Assembly: GCA_949299545.1 (NCBI GenBank) | Contig: CASGAM010000030.1 | Coordinates: 1 to 38,133 of the forward strand | Length of the DNA stretch: 38,133 nucleotides | Source of the DNA: an uncultured Prevotellaceae bacterium | GTDB taxonomy: Bacteria; Bacteroidota; Bacteroidia; Bacteroidales; Bacteroidaceae | Direction of reading: 5' to 3' | Shown here: positions 22,879 to 30,990 of the stretch, one piece after another | Position numbering within the stretch: position 1 is the first letter of the stretch | Layout: each line of letters begins with the position of its first letter | Translations under genes and position numbers: made by a program | Notes under the pieces: model-generated | What the model was told of the DNA's origin: nothing | Databases searched by the model: none | What the model saw: only the letters and a program-made list of their open reading frames with translations

Positions 22879-22920
22879 TATTTGTAAAGCATAGATGAAT
22901 TAAACAGTAGAAAGGTAAAT

Positions 22921-23247
22921 ATGAATGTAGAGAACACGAAATCACAGATGCGCAAGGGGATGTTGGAGTATTGTGTGTTGCTGCTGTTACAGCGCGAGGC
23001 TTCTTATGCTTCGGATATTATAGCGCGTTTGAAGGTTGCCGATCTGATTGTTGTGGAGGGGACGCTTTATCCATTATTGACGCGTTTGAAGAATGACGGA
23101 CTGCTAACATACGAGTGGCGGGAGTCGACACAAGGCCCGCCACGCAAATATTATGCTCTGACTTCTTCGGGCATGTCTTTTTTAGAGGCATTGGATAGCG
23201 TATGGAATGAACTGGTGTACACCGTAGACCATTTGAAGAACAAATAA
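22921..23247 (+). CDS. PadR-family transcriptional regulator (108 aa)
   Basis: Small winged-helix repressor. Diagnostic residues: the start helix QMRKGMLEYCVLLLLQREASYASDIIARL, the recognition part VVEGTLYPLLTRLKNDGLLTYEW and the wing ESTQGPPRKYYALTSSG, followed by a short dimerisation helix. This is the short PadR subfamily 1 form. It is the first gene of the plus-strand operon, 28 bp before the PspC-domain gene. PadR repressors commonly control the exporter genes beside them and let go when a compound binds, so it is likely an autorepressor of this operon; the ligand is unknown. Confidence 0.92.
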   Translation: MNVENTKSQMRKGMLEYCVLLLLQREASYASDIIARLKVADLIVVEGTLYPLLTRLKNDGLLTYEWRESTQGPPRKYYALTSSGMSFLEALDSVWNELVYTVDHLKNK

Positions 23248-23275
23248 TCAAGATTTTAATTAACAAGGGAAGACA

Positions 23276-24358
23276 ATGAAAAAGAATATTATGATGAATC
23301 TTTTCGGTTCGCTTTATGCCATAGATGAGGATGCTTATGATTTGCTTAACAGGTACCAAAACGACATGAGGCGCTATTTCTCAAAGCGCGAAGGCGGCAC
23401 CGAGATAGCCGATGACATAGAACATCGGGTGGCTGAACTGATGGCTGAACTCAAGGCGCAGGGCGTGGAAGCGATAACGATAGAACATGTGGAAGATATT
23501 ATCCGCAGGATAGGCAATCCCGAGGATATGGAAGCGGAAGATACGGAAACAGCAACGGGGAGTTCCGGACGGATGGAAGAGAAACCGGTAAAAAATCTTT
23601 TCCGTAATCCGGATGATAAGATGCTGGGAGGCGTATGTTCGGGGCTTGCCTATTTTTTCGGGACGGATGTTTTGGTTATTCGTCTGTTGGCGGTGGTGCT
23701 GGGTTTTCTCACGCAAGGGGTTATGGTTGGCATCTATATTGTAATGTGGCTGCTTGTGCCCGAAGCCAATACACCTGAACAGAAGCTCCGTATGCAAGGT
23801 AAGAAAATCAATATGGAGAGTCTGCGGGAAGAAATACTGAAAGGCACAGCCCGCGCAGGAGAGTATGTGACGGCGCCGGAGACAAAGACAAAAGCACGCG
23901 GATGCCTCTCTTCGTTGTTGTATGCCATTGTTATTCTGCTGAAAGCGTTGTTGGTTGTTATTGCCGTTGGTGTGGGCTTGGGACTGGTATTGTTCCTTTT
24001 TACTACACTGTTCGGCATAGGGATGGGGCTGTTTGCTTCCGTAGCCGGAGTAGGCTCATTATTCGTCAGCAATGTAGATTCAGTACTTCTGCAAACGCTG
24101 GAAAGTTTACCGGCGGCGGCTGTAAGTGGTTTTTGGATTTCAGCCATCAGTTTGCTTTTTGTGCTGGGTATTCCTTTGTATGTGATGGTGCATGTCCTGC
24201 TTAAGGTTTTTGGGCGTTCCCAGAGCGTTTCTTCACGAATCAAATGGATGTTGGTTGTTGTGTGGATACTGTCTGCGATTTTGTTCAGCGTGTTTACGGT
24301 CACGACGTTTGTGTCTTTCGCTGATACGCGCCGGGCGGTGATGGAGTCGATATATTAA
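23276..24358 (+). CDS. PspC-domain membrane protein (360 aa)
   Basis: The N-terminal cytoplasmic part (about residues 1-100) is charged and helical (DEDAYDLLNRYQNDMRRYFSK; IEHVEDIIRRIGNPEDME), similar to the region in front of PspC or DUF1700-like domains. The PspC domain itself is plain: NPDDKMLGGVCSGLAYFFGTDVLVIRLLAVV, then a membrane helix ending LLVPEAN. Three more hydrophobic segments follow (about 215-250, 280-305, 325-345). PspC proteins sense or relieve membrane stress. In Bacteroidetes and Firmicutes a PadR plus PspC pair often forms a regulatory unit with an ABC transporter, as here, and the PspC protein may tie exporter expression to membrane state. That is inference. Confidence 0.85.
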   Translation: MKKNIMMNLFGSLYAIDEDAYDLLNRYQNDMRRYFSKREGGTEIADDIEHRVAELMAELKAQGVEAITIEHVEDIIRRIGNPEDMEAEDTETATGSSGRMEEKPVKNLFRNPDDKMLGGVCSGLAYFFGTDVLVIRLLAVVLGFLTQGVMVGIYIVMWLLVPEANTPEQKLRMQGKKINMESLREEILKGTARAGEYVTAPETKTKARGCLSSLLYAIVILLKALLVVIAVGVGLGLVLFLFTTLFGIGMGLFASVAGVGSLFVSNVDSVLLQTLESLPAAAVSGFWISAISLLFVLGIPLYVMVHVLLKVFGRSQSVSSRIKWMLVVVWILSAILFSVFTVTTFVSFADTRRAVMESIY

Positions 24359-24383
24359 AGGAATAAGAAGATTTGAAGCAGGG

Positions 24384-25100
24384 ATGATACACCTTGAGAA
24401 CATTCATAAGACTTATGACAACGGACAGGCGCTTCATGTGCTGAAAGGTATCAACCTTCATGTGGAAAAAGGTGAGTTCGTATCGATTATGGGAGCCTCC
24501 GGTTCCGGGAAGTCCACATTGCTCAATATCCTCGGTATATTGGATAATTATGACGCAGGGACGTATTATTTGGATGGTAAACTGATTCGTGACCTTACTG
24601 AAACCCGTGCTGCCGATTATCGGAACCGGATGATAGGGTTTGTTTTCCAGTCGTTCAACCTGATTCCGTTTAAGAATGCCGTAGAGAACGTGGCGCTGCC
24701 GCTGTTTTACAGGGGTGAAGGTCGCAAGAAGCGGAACAAGCTGGCCATGGAATATCTGGAACGTCTGGGATTGGCCGAATGGGCGCACCATCTGCCCAAC
24801 GAGTTGTCCGGCGGACAGAAACAACGCGTGGCCATTGCACGTGCGCTGATTACGCAACCGCGCATTTTGCTGGCCGATGAGCCGACCGGTGCGTTGGACA
24901 GCAAAACGTCGGTGGAAGTGATGCAACTGTTTAGGGAACTGAACCGGGAAGGGCAGACCATTATTGTGGTAACCCATGAAAGCGGCGTGGCAAACCAGGC
25001 CGGCCGGATTGTACACATCAAGGATGGTCAAATAGAGCGTATTGAAGAAAATATCCGTCATGATGCTTCACCTTTTGGCATGGACGGGTTGATGAAATAA
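24384..25100 (+). CDS. ABC transporter ATP-binding protein, MacB/LolD type (238 aa)
   Basis: ATPase that drives the two FtsX-type permeases encoded next. It has Walker A GASGSGKST at residues 37-45, the Q-loop FVFQSFNLIPFKNAVENV typical of the MacB/LolD/FtsE group, the signature LSGGQKQRVAIARAL, Walker B ILLADEPTGALD and the switch VVTHE. The length is that of a stand-alone nucleotide-binding subunit. It lies 25 bp after the PspC gene and 18 bp before the first permease. Because the other export cluster in this window has no ATPase, this subunit could in principle serve both, but its operon partners are the natural ones. Confidence 0.96.
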   Translation: MIHLENIHKTYDNGQALHVLKGINLHVEKGEFVSIMGASGSGKSTLLNILGILDNYDAGTYYLDGKLIRDLTETRAADYRNRMIGFVFQSFNLIPFKNAVENVALPLFYRGEGRKKRNKLAMEYLERLGLAEWAHHLPNELSGGQKQRVAIARALITQPRILLADEPTGALDSKTSVEVMQLFRELNREGQTIIVVTHESGVANQAGRIVHIKDGQIERIEENIRHDASPFGMDGLMK

Positions 25101-25118
25101 CGAATGGTAGAATGACGC

Positions 25119-26375
25119 ATGAGAGACTTGGTAGAAGAAATATGGTCTACAATAAGCCGTAATAAATTGCGGACGATTCTGACAGGACTGTCCGTGGCCT
25201 GGGGGATATTCATACTGATTGTTCTGCTCGGTTCGGGCAATGGCCTGATACACGCTTTTCAGAGTGCTTCAGGAACTATGGCAACCAATGTGCTTGAAGT
25301 GCGTGGCGGATGGACGACACTTGCTTACCGGGGCTACTCGTCCGGACGTAGTATCAAGTTGAACGAAACGGATGCGCAGGCTGTCAGGGAGCGTTTCCCG
25401 GATAAGGTGATGCGCTCGCAGGCACAGCTTTTGCAGTCAGACGTGACCATGAGTACGATGAAAGACTATGTGTCCCAAAGACTTTATGGAGTCTATCCGG
25501 AATATGTGGAACTCGGGCGTTTTGTATTGAGTCAGGGACGTTTCCTGAATGCGACGGATATGAAGGAACGGCGTAAAGTTGTGGTCATGAATGAAAGCGT
25601 TGCGGAACAGCTGTTTGGCTCGGCAAACGAGGCTATTGGTCGTGATGTCAAAGTCAGTTCGCTGGTCTTTAAGGTTGTTGGGTTGTATCAGGATGCCGGT
25701 AACAGCAGTGATCGTCCCTCTTATATTCCTTTTACGACATCGAATGTGTTGTTTGGCAAAGGACGGGATGTAGACATGATTGCCGTTTCGGTGAAAAATC
25801 TGGAAACGGCGGATAAAAGCCTTGGTTTTGAGAAGGAACTCCGTTCGATGATGGCAAACCGTAAGGACTATTCGCAGGATGATACCGGCGGAGTGTGGAT
25901 ATGGAATCGTTTGGCACAGGACCAGGAGATGGGGCAGGTAATGGGATTGCTGAATATCGCTTTGTGGTTTATAGGTATTTGCACCTTGCTAAGTGGTATT
26001 GTGGGCGTGAGCAATATCATGTTGATAACGGTCAAGGAGCGGACGCGGGAATTTGGCATCTATAAGGCTCTCGGGGCACGTCCGATGGCCATCCTGCGGA
26101 TGATACTGTTGGAAAGCATTACCATAACGTTGGTGTTCGGCTATGTCGGTTTGGTTGCCGGTATAGCGGCAACGGAATATATGAATGTGCTGGCCGATCA
26201 GACTAAGATGGAAATTTACGGTCAGACGATACAAATGTTTAAGGATCCTACGGTAGATGTGATGATTGCAGTACAGGCTACGCTGACGCTGGTGATAGCC
26301 GGACTGTTGGCCGGTTTTTTCCCGGCGCGTAAGGCCGTGAGCGTCCGTCCCATTGAGGCATTAAAAGCAGATTGA
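25119..26375 (+). CDS. MacB/FtsX-type ABC permease subunit 1 (418 aa)
   Basis: Four-helix permease with the MacB layout: an N-terminal helix (LTGLSVAWGIFILIVLLG, about residues 24-44), a large periplasmic domain (about 45-285, with KVVVMNESVAEQLFG and FKVVGLYQD as in MacB_PCD), and three helices at about 290-312, 338-360 and 380-400. The cytoplasmic coupling segment is VKERTREFGIYKALGARP. It ends ARKAVSVRPIEALKAD, the usual family terminus. One base separates its stop from the next permease, which is a paralogue, so the two likely form a heterodimer rather than the MacB homodimer. Confidence 0.94.
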   Translation: MRDLVEEIWSTISRNKLRTILTGLSVAWGIFILIVLLGSGNGLIHAFQSASGTMATNVLEVRGGWTTLAYRGYSSGRSIKLNETDAQAVRERFPDKVMRSQAQLLQSDVTMSTMKDYVSQRLYGVYPEYVELGRFVLSQGRFLNATDMKERRKVVVMNESVAEQLFGSANEAIGRDVKVSSLVFKVVGLYQDAGNSSDRPSYIPFTTSNVLFGKGRDVDMIAVSVKNLETADKSLGFEKELRSMMANRKDYSQDDTGGVWIWNRLAQDQEMGQVMGLLNIALWFIGICTLLSGIVGVSNIMLITVKERTREFGIYKALGARPMAILRMILLESITITLVFGYVGLVAGIAATEYMNVLADQTKMEIYGQTIQMFKDPTVDVMIAVQATLTLVIAGLLAGFFPARKAVSVRPIEALKAD

Positions 26376-26376
26376 C

Positions 26377-27621
26377 ATGAGAATAGATGCAGATTCGGTA
26401 GAAGAGATATTTTCAACGGTGATTGGCAATAAAACCCGGAGCCTGCTGACGGCGTTCGGTGTTTTTTGGGGTGTTTTCATGCTCGTGGTCATGCTTGGAG
26501 GCGGACAAGGTTTGGAAGATATGATCAGTCGGAATTTTAAAGGTTTCGCTACCAATTCCGCTTTTGTTTATTCGGGACGGACAACGATGGCTTATAAGGG
26601 ATTCCGTAAGAATCGGTCATGGAATCTGGAGAATGCCGATGTTGAAAGGCTTAGGGCTGCGCTGCCGCAGTTGGATGTGGTGACGCCATTGCTGACGTTT
26701 TACGGCCAGACGGCCATGGTAAAGGACCAGAAGATGAATTGCAGCGTTTATGGCATTTATCCGGAGATGAAACAGGTGGAGCAGCTGGATATTCGGTTTG
26801 GCCGGTCACTGAATGAAATGGATATTCGGGATGAACGGAAGGTTTGTGTTATCGGCAAGCAAATCTTCCAGACATTGTTTCCGGACGGAGAAGACCCTTG
26901 CGGTCACGTAATAAATGTGGATGGCGTGTATTACCGGATTGTCGGTGTGAATTTTGGCGGAAGCAACATCAGCATGGGTGGAGATCCGGAAACAACCATC
27001 CAGGTGCCTTTCCCGGTTTTGCAGAAGTCACGTCATTATGGAACCAGAATAGATGCGATAGCTTTGACGGCACATGCGGGGTGTCGTATCAGTACGCTTG
27101 AGGATGATATCCGGACTGTCATCCACAGGGCGCATTATGTTTCGCCTGAGGATGAGTTCGCGTCTTTTATCTTTTCGGCAGAATTGATGTTCAGCATGAT
27201 GGATAACTTGTTCAAAGGTGTGCGTTTTCTTGTCTGGCTGGTCGGCCTCGGGACATTGCTTGCCGGTGTTGTGGGTGTGAGCAATATCATGATGGTGACG
27301 GTAAGGGAGCGGACGGTTGAGTTTGGTATCAAACGGGCAATAGGAGCCAGGCCGCTCGATATCTTGTTGCAGGTTTTGATGGAAAGTTTTGTGCTGACAG
27401 CCATAGCCGGCCTGACAGGTATTACGTTGGCCGTATTGGTCTTGCAATGCTTGGAGATGGGACTGGCTGAAGACGGTGTGGCTGTGGCACGGTTTCAGAT
27501 TTCATTTGGATTAGCCGTCGGTGCAGCCTGTCTTCTGACTGTATTGGGGCTGATTGCAGGTTTGGCACCGGCTTTGCGGGCCTTGGCCGTCAAGCCCATT
27601 GATGCCATGCGTGATGAGTAG
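26377..27621 (+). CDS. MacB/FtsX-type ABC permease subunit 2 (414 aa)
   Basis: Paralogue of the preceding gene with the same four-helix plan: first helix about residues 24-44 (LTAFGVFWGVFMLVVMLGGG), periplasmic domain about 45-280 (KVCVIGKQIFQTLFPDGEDP and YYRIVGVNFGG), then three helices. The coupling segment is VRERTVEFGIKRAIGARP, and the shared core VGVSNIM stands just before it in both paralogues. The C-terminus ALRALAVKPIDAMRDE is complete. It is followed after 21 bp by the adaptor gene. With the ATPase, adaptor and outer-membrane protein it makes a complete tripartite exporter. Confidence 0.94.
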   Translation: MRIDADSVEEIFSTVIGNKTRSLLTAFGVFWGVFMLVVMLGGGQGLEDMISRNFKGFATNSAFVYSGRTTMAYKGFRKNRSWNLENADVERLRAALPQLDVVTPLLTFYGQTAMVKDQKMNCSVYGIYPEMKQVEQLDIRFGRSLNEMDIRDERKVCVIGKQIFQTLFPDGEDPCGHVINVDGVYYRIVGVNFGGSNISMGGDPETTIQVPFPVLQKSRHYGTRIDAIALTAHAGCRISTLEDDIRTVIHRAHYVSPEDEFASFIFSAELMFSMMDNLFKGVRFLVWLVGLGTLLAGVVGVSNIMMVTVRERTVEFGIKRAIGARPLDILLQVLMESFVLTAIAGLTGITLAVLVLQCLEMGLAEDGVAVARFQISFGLAVGAACLLTVLGLIAGLAPALRALAVKPIDAMRDE

Positions 27622-27642
27622 AATATGATTTAATATATAGGA

Positions 27643-28752
27643 ATGAACATGAAAAGAATTGTCAAGTGGGGGGTACTGATGTTGGTAGCCCTGGTTTTTG
27701 TCGGAACGTTTGTGTTCCTTTACCAGAAGTCAAGGAAAAAGGCGGATGTCTATCAGGTTGTGCAGCCGGAAAAGACGGATCTTTATAAGACTACGGTCGT
27801 GACGGGAAAGATAGAACCGCGCGATGAGGTGTTGATAAAGCCCCAAATAAACGGTATTATTGCGGAAATCTATAAAAAGGCAGGTGAGCAGGTCAAAAAG
27901 GATGAGGTCATAGCCAAAGTCAAAGTCATACCGGAGATGTCTTCGCTAAATTCGGCGGAAAGCAGTGTCCGTCTGGCGGAAATTAACCTGCGACAGGCCG
28001 AAAAAGATTTTCAGCGTGTGAAAAACCTTTTTGAGAAAAAGGTTATCAGCGAGGAGGAGTATGATAAATCAGCCGTGGCTTTGGCGCAGTCACGCGAAGA
28101 ACTGCGCAATCGCGAAGACGCACTCAATATTATTCGTGAAGGTATTTCAAAGAGTAATGCTTCTTTCAGTACTACGTTGGTGAGAAGTACCATTGACGGA
28201 TTAATATTGGACATACCGGTGAAGGTTGGCAATTCTGTCATCATGAGCAATACTATGAATGACGGTACGACAATAGCGTCGGTGGCAAACATGAGCGATT
28301 TGCTGTTTAAAGGTAAAATTGACGAGACGGAAGTAGGAAAAGTGCATGAAGGAATGCCGGTAACATTGATGATAGGTGCCCTTCAGGATAAAAAATTTGC
28401 AGCGGAACTGGAGTATATATCTCCTAAAGCTGAAGAAACGAACGGAATCAGTCAGTTTGAGATCGAGGCAGCAGTACGTGATTCATCTGCTTCGGGTATA
28501 CGGTCAGGTTATAGCGCCAATGCGGAGATTATTCTGGAGCAGGCATTACAAGTCATGGCGGTTCCGGAGGGATGTGTTGAATTCAATGGTGATTCGACAT
28601 TTGTTTATATCCTGAAACAGGAGAGTCCGCAAACGTTTGAGCGGCGGCAAGTTTATACGGGAATCAGTGACGGAATAAAGATTGAGATAAAGAAAGGATT
28701 GGCCATGAAGGACAAAATACGCGGAGGAAAACAGATAATGGCTCAGGAATAG
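27643..28752 (+). CDS. MacA-like periplasmic adaptor protein (369 aa)
   Basis: Adaptor of the HlyD/MacA family. One membrane anchor (about residues 9-28), then the first lipoyl half (DEVLIKPQINGIIAEIYKKAGEQVKKDEVIAKV), a helical hairpin (about 100-170: LRQAEKDFQRVKNLFEKKVISEEEYDKSAVAL), the second lipoyl half (RSTIDGLILDIPVKVGNSVI), a beta-barrel (GKIDETEVGKVHEGMPVTLMIGA) and the membrane-proximal domain. The overall form is closer to MacA than that of the other adaptor in this window. Two starts are possible, 27643 and 27649, without consequence for the product. Spacing of 21-22 bp to both neighbours shows operon membership. Confidence 0.93.
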   Translation: MNMKRIVKWGVLMLVALVFVGTFVFLYQKSRKKADVYQVVQPEKTDLYKTTVVTGKIEPRDEVLIKPQINGIIAEIYKKAGEQVKKDEVIAKVKVIPEMSSLNSAESSVRLAEINLRQAEKDFQRVKNLFEKKVISEEEYDKSAVALAQSREELRNREDALNIIREGISKSNASFSTTLVRSTIDGLILDIPVKVGNSVIMSNTMNDGTTIASVANMSDLLFKGKIDETEVGKVHEGMPVTLMIGALQDKKFAAELEYISPKAEETNGISQFEIEAAVRDSSASGIRSGYSANAEIILEQALQVMAVPEGCVEFNGDSTFVYILKQESPQTFERRQVYTGISDGIKIEIKKGLAMKDKIRGGKQIMAQE

Positions 28753-28768
28753 GAAAATGTTATAGGAA

Positions 28769-28773
28769 GGAGG
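28769..28773 (+). promoter_or_regulatory. Strong Shine-Dalgarno that decides the start of the second tolC-like gene
   Basis: GGAGG at 28769-28773 lies 7 nt before the ATG at 28781. The in-frame TTG at 28775 is too close to it to be the start. Such a strong site is uncommon in Bacteroidetes, where initiation relies more on A-rich leaders. Confidence 0.6.
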
Positions 28774-28780
28774 CTTGAAG

Positions 28781-30145
28781 ATGAATTTCTTACATGTGAA
28801 TGGTTGCTGCGTTACCCGGTTGTTTTGCATAATGCTGGCCGGTTGTTGGTTACCGCGTTCAGTGGCTTATGCTCAGGAAGAAGCGTTGGATGGTGAATGG
28901 ACGCTTGCTCGCTGTATAGAACGGGCGCAGGACTCGAATATTCAAATCAGAAGACAAGCTGTTCAGGTGGAACAGCAAAAGATAGCGTTGGATAATCAGA
29001 AATATCGCCGCATCCCGAATCTGAGCGGCAGTGCAGGGCAGTTGTTTGGCTTCGGAAGGGCACTGACGTCCAATAACACCTATGCCAATCGTAATACTCA
29101 AAGTACGAGCTTTGGCCTGAATACCGGTGTTCCGGTGTTTACCGGATTGGAAATATATAACAGTCAAAAGCAGGCTGCGTTGAATCTTGAGGCAGCTACT
29201 TTCGATTTGGCACATGCAAAAGAGCAAATCAGTCTGCAAGTGGCTTCGGCTTATCTGACGGTTCTTTACAACGAGGAACTGTACAAGGTCGCTCGTCAGG
29301 AAGTGGAGAATCAGAAAAGTCTTCTTTTCCAGGTAAGAACTTATTTTGAGAATGGGAAAAAGGCTGAAGCGGATGTTTTGGAGGTGCAATCCCAGCTTGC
29401 TCAAAACGAGTTGGCTTTGGTGAGGGCAGAGAATAATTACCGGAATGCTTTGTTGGATTTGTCGCAATTATTGGAATTGCCGTCTCCTGACAATTTTTGT
29501 GTGATTCCTGCAGAATATGATACTTTGACTACTGAATTGTTGCCGATAGACCAGATTTATGCTGTCGCATTAGACTTGAGGCCCCAAATTGAGGCCGAAA
29601 AAATCCGCCTGGAGAGTGCGGCAAGGGGAATCAAAATAGCACGTGCCGGTTTTTTTCCTCAGATATCTCTCGGTGCGGGAATAGGAACGAGCTATTATAA
29701 AACTTCAGGTTATGCAACGTCTGCCTTTAGCCGTCAGATGCAAGAGAACTTTACGCAGAATGTCAGTCTGTCTTTGAGCGTTCCGATTTTTAACCGTTTC
29801 CAGACCCGTAATGCGGTACGTTCTGCCAAAATGCAGTACACTTTGCAGACTTTGCAGTTGGACGATACTAAAAAACAGTTGTATAAGGAGATTCAGCAAG
29901 CCTATTATAACGCAAAGGCTGCGCGTATGCAACGCATGGCCAGTGAGACAGCCTGTACCGCGGCAGAAGCCGCTTACAGAACCATGGAGCAGAAATATCT
30001 GAATGGTAAGGCCGACGGGACGCAACTTCAGAGCCAACGCTTGCAGTATCTGAAAGCTGTTAGTGACCGGGTTCAGGCTAAATATGAATGGTTGTTGCGA
30101 AAAAAAATATTGGATTTCTATAGTGGCAATGTTAGTTGGGAATAG
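28781..30145 (+). CDS. TolC-like outer-membrane efflux protein (454 aa)
   Basis: Outer-membrane channel of the OEP family and last gene of the exporter operon. The N-terminus holds a hydrophobic leader (CIMLAGCWLPRSVAYAQ) that can be read as a signal peptide cut after AYA or as a lipobox LAGC; OprM-like channels are lipoproteins, so both are possible. The mature part has two OEP repeats, with helix-strand segments such as WTLARCIERAQDSNIQIRRQ, NTGVPVFTGLEIYNSQKQAAL, VASAYLTVLYNEELYKVA, LSVPIFNRFQTRNAVRSAK and LYKEIQQAYYNAKAARMQR. The stop lies only 16 bp from the convergent L,D-transpeptidase gene, with no clear terminator between them. Confidence 0.93.
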   Translation: MNFLHVNGCCVTRLFCIMLAGCWLPRSVAYAQEEALDGEWTLARCIERAQDSNIQIRRQAVQVEQQKIALDNQKYRRIPNLSGSAGQLFGFGRALTSNNTYANRNTQSTSFGLNTGVPVFTGLEIYNSQKQAALNLEAATFDLAHAKEQISLQVASAYLTVLYNEELYKVARQEVENQKSLLFQVRTYFENGKKAEADVLEVQSQLAQNELALVRAENNYRNALLDLSQLLELPSPDNFCVIPAEYDTLTTELLPIDQIYAVALDLRPQIEAEKIRLESAARGIKIARAGFFPQISLGAGIGTSYYKTSGYATSAFSRQMQENFTQNVSLSLSVPIFNRFQTRNAVRSAKMQYTLQTLQLDDTKKQLYKEIQQAYYNAKAARMQRMASETACTAAEAAYRTMEQKYLNGKADGTQLQSQRLQYLKAVSDRVQAKYEWLLRKKILDFYSGNVSWE

Positions 30146-30161
30146 AGTTTGTGTCCAATCA

Positions 30162-30899
30162 TTAAATTCCTGTTCCGGAACGTATGGGCGGATAGGTTTC
30201 ACCTTTTTTTAAGAAGTTGCTTTTGGCCATATATTCTTTTTGAGGTGCATAGATAAACATGACACTGCCGTCTTTTATCGTGTCGATGATGGGACGTGTG
30301 AGCGCCGGTGGAATGGCCGGACAGCCGAAACTTCTGCCCAATCGTCCGGAACAGGCTGTAGAAGGATGCGCATAGGCTGCTCCATGCATGACGATGGCAC
30401 GTTCACGGGCGTTGTCATTGATGCCTTTTTCTAATCCGTCAAGGCGCAGAGAATAGCCGTTGCTGCCATTATAAGTTTCGTTTGTCAGATAGAAACCTAA
30501 TGAACTCTTGTATGACCCGCTTTTGTTGGAGAAAGAAGTGGCATAATTTTCTCCGCTGTTTCGTCCGTGTGCGACAACTGAGGAGAAAAGCAGTTTGTGC
30601 TGTTTCATGTCGATGACGAACAGGCGTTCTTCTGTCGAGGCCTTTGAAAAGTCTATAAGTGTCAGGATTTCTTTTCTACGGTTGTCTATTTTGTAATATC
30701 CTGTTATGGCTTGTTGGAACGCATTCCGGCTCACTCGTCCGTCCAGTTCTAGCTCTTCATACAAGTTCTGCCATGATGGGCATATGGAATATGTTTCGGC
30801 TGTGTATGGCGGTTCTTGTTCTTCTTCTGTTTGTGATTTGGAGAAGAACAACAGGCTTGGAATCATAAGAAAGAAAACAGTAAAGAAGAAACGTATCAT
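30162..30899 (-). CDS. Murein L,D-transpeptidase catalytic-domain family protein (YkuD_2 type, 245 aa)
   Basis: Periplasmic protein with a signal peptide (MIRFFFTVFFLMIPSLLFF). The body shows the YkuD_2 (PF13645-like) features: IDFSKASTEERLFVIDMKQHKLLFSSVVAHGRNSGENYATSFS, then SLGFYLTNETYNGSNGYSLRLDGLEKGIN, the histidine in IVMHGAAYAHPS and the cysteine motif GRSFGCPAIP. The S-x-G-C pair plus upstream His are the expected transpeptidase residues. The physiological substrate of this family, common in Bacteroidetes, is not established; a cell-wall cross-linking or anchoring role is inferred. It is next to a second, different L,D-transpeptidase on the same strand, but it has its own promoter. 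Confidence 0.85.
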   Translation of the reverse strand: MIRFFFTVFFLMIPSLLFFSKSQTEEEQEPPYTAETYSICPSWQNLYEELELDGRVSRNAFQQAITGYYKIDNRRKEILTLIDFSKASTEERLFVIDMKQHKLLFSSVVAHGRNSGENYATSFSNKSGSYKSSLGFYLTNETYNGSNGYSLRLDGLEKGINDNARERAIVMHGAAYAHPSTACSGRLGRSFGCPAIPPALTRPIIDTIKDGSVMFIYAPQKEYMAKSNFLKKGETYPPIRSGTGI

Positions 30900-30928
30900 T
30901 GAAATGCCGTTTTTTTAGAATACGGCTG

Positions 30929-30960
30929 CAAAGGTACGGTTTTATTTTTATTTTGTTAAA
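30929..30960 (-). promoter_or_regulatory. Promoter of the YkuD_2-type gene
   Basis: On the minus strand TTTA (30960-30957), 20 bp, TACCTTTG (30936-30929), a good -7 and a fair -33. Expected start near 30922, about 23 nt before the ATG at 30899. Confidence 0.65.
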
Positions 30961-30990
30961 ATACAGACGGTTAATTTTATTCAAGAAGTG

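Larger units (their letters stand above)
22226..22920. other. 695-bp A/T-rich intergenic region between divergent operons
   Basis: No credible gene. It holds the lipoprotein promoter at its left end, a perfect 9-bp dyad TTCTTAATA/TATTAAGAA at 22448-22469 (possible operator or hairpin), the palindromic repeat at 22574-22663, and the PadR-operon promoter at its right end. Confidence 0.65.

Noticed and set aside
24300-25061. 253-codon open frame opposite the ABC ATPase gene
   Set aside because: Antisense to Walker A, signature and Walker B motifs; no independent support.
30900-30930. Terminator of the YkuD L,D-transpeptidase gene (GCCGT...ACGGC around a T-rich loop)
   Set aside because: Only a 5-bp stem, and it falls in the leader of the downstream gene; the T-run lies inside the loop instead of after the stem.
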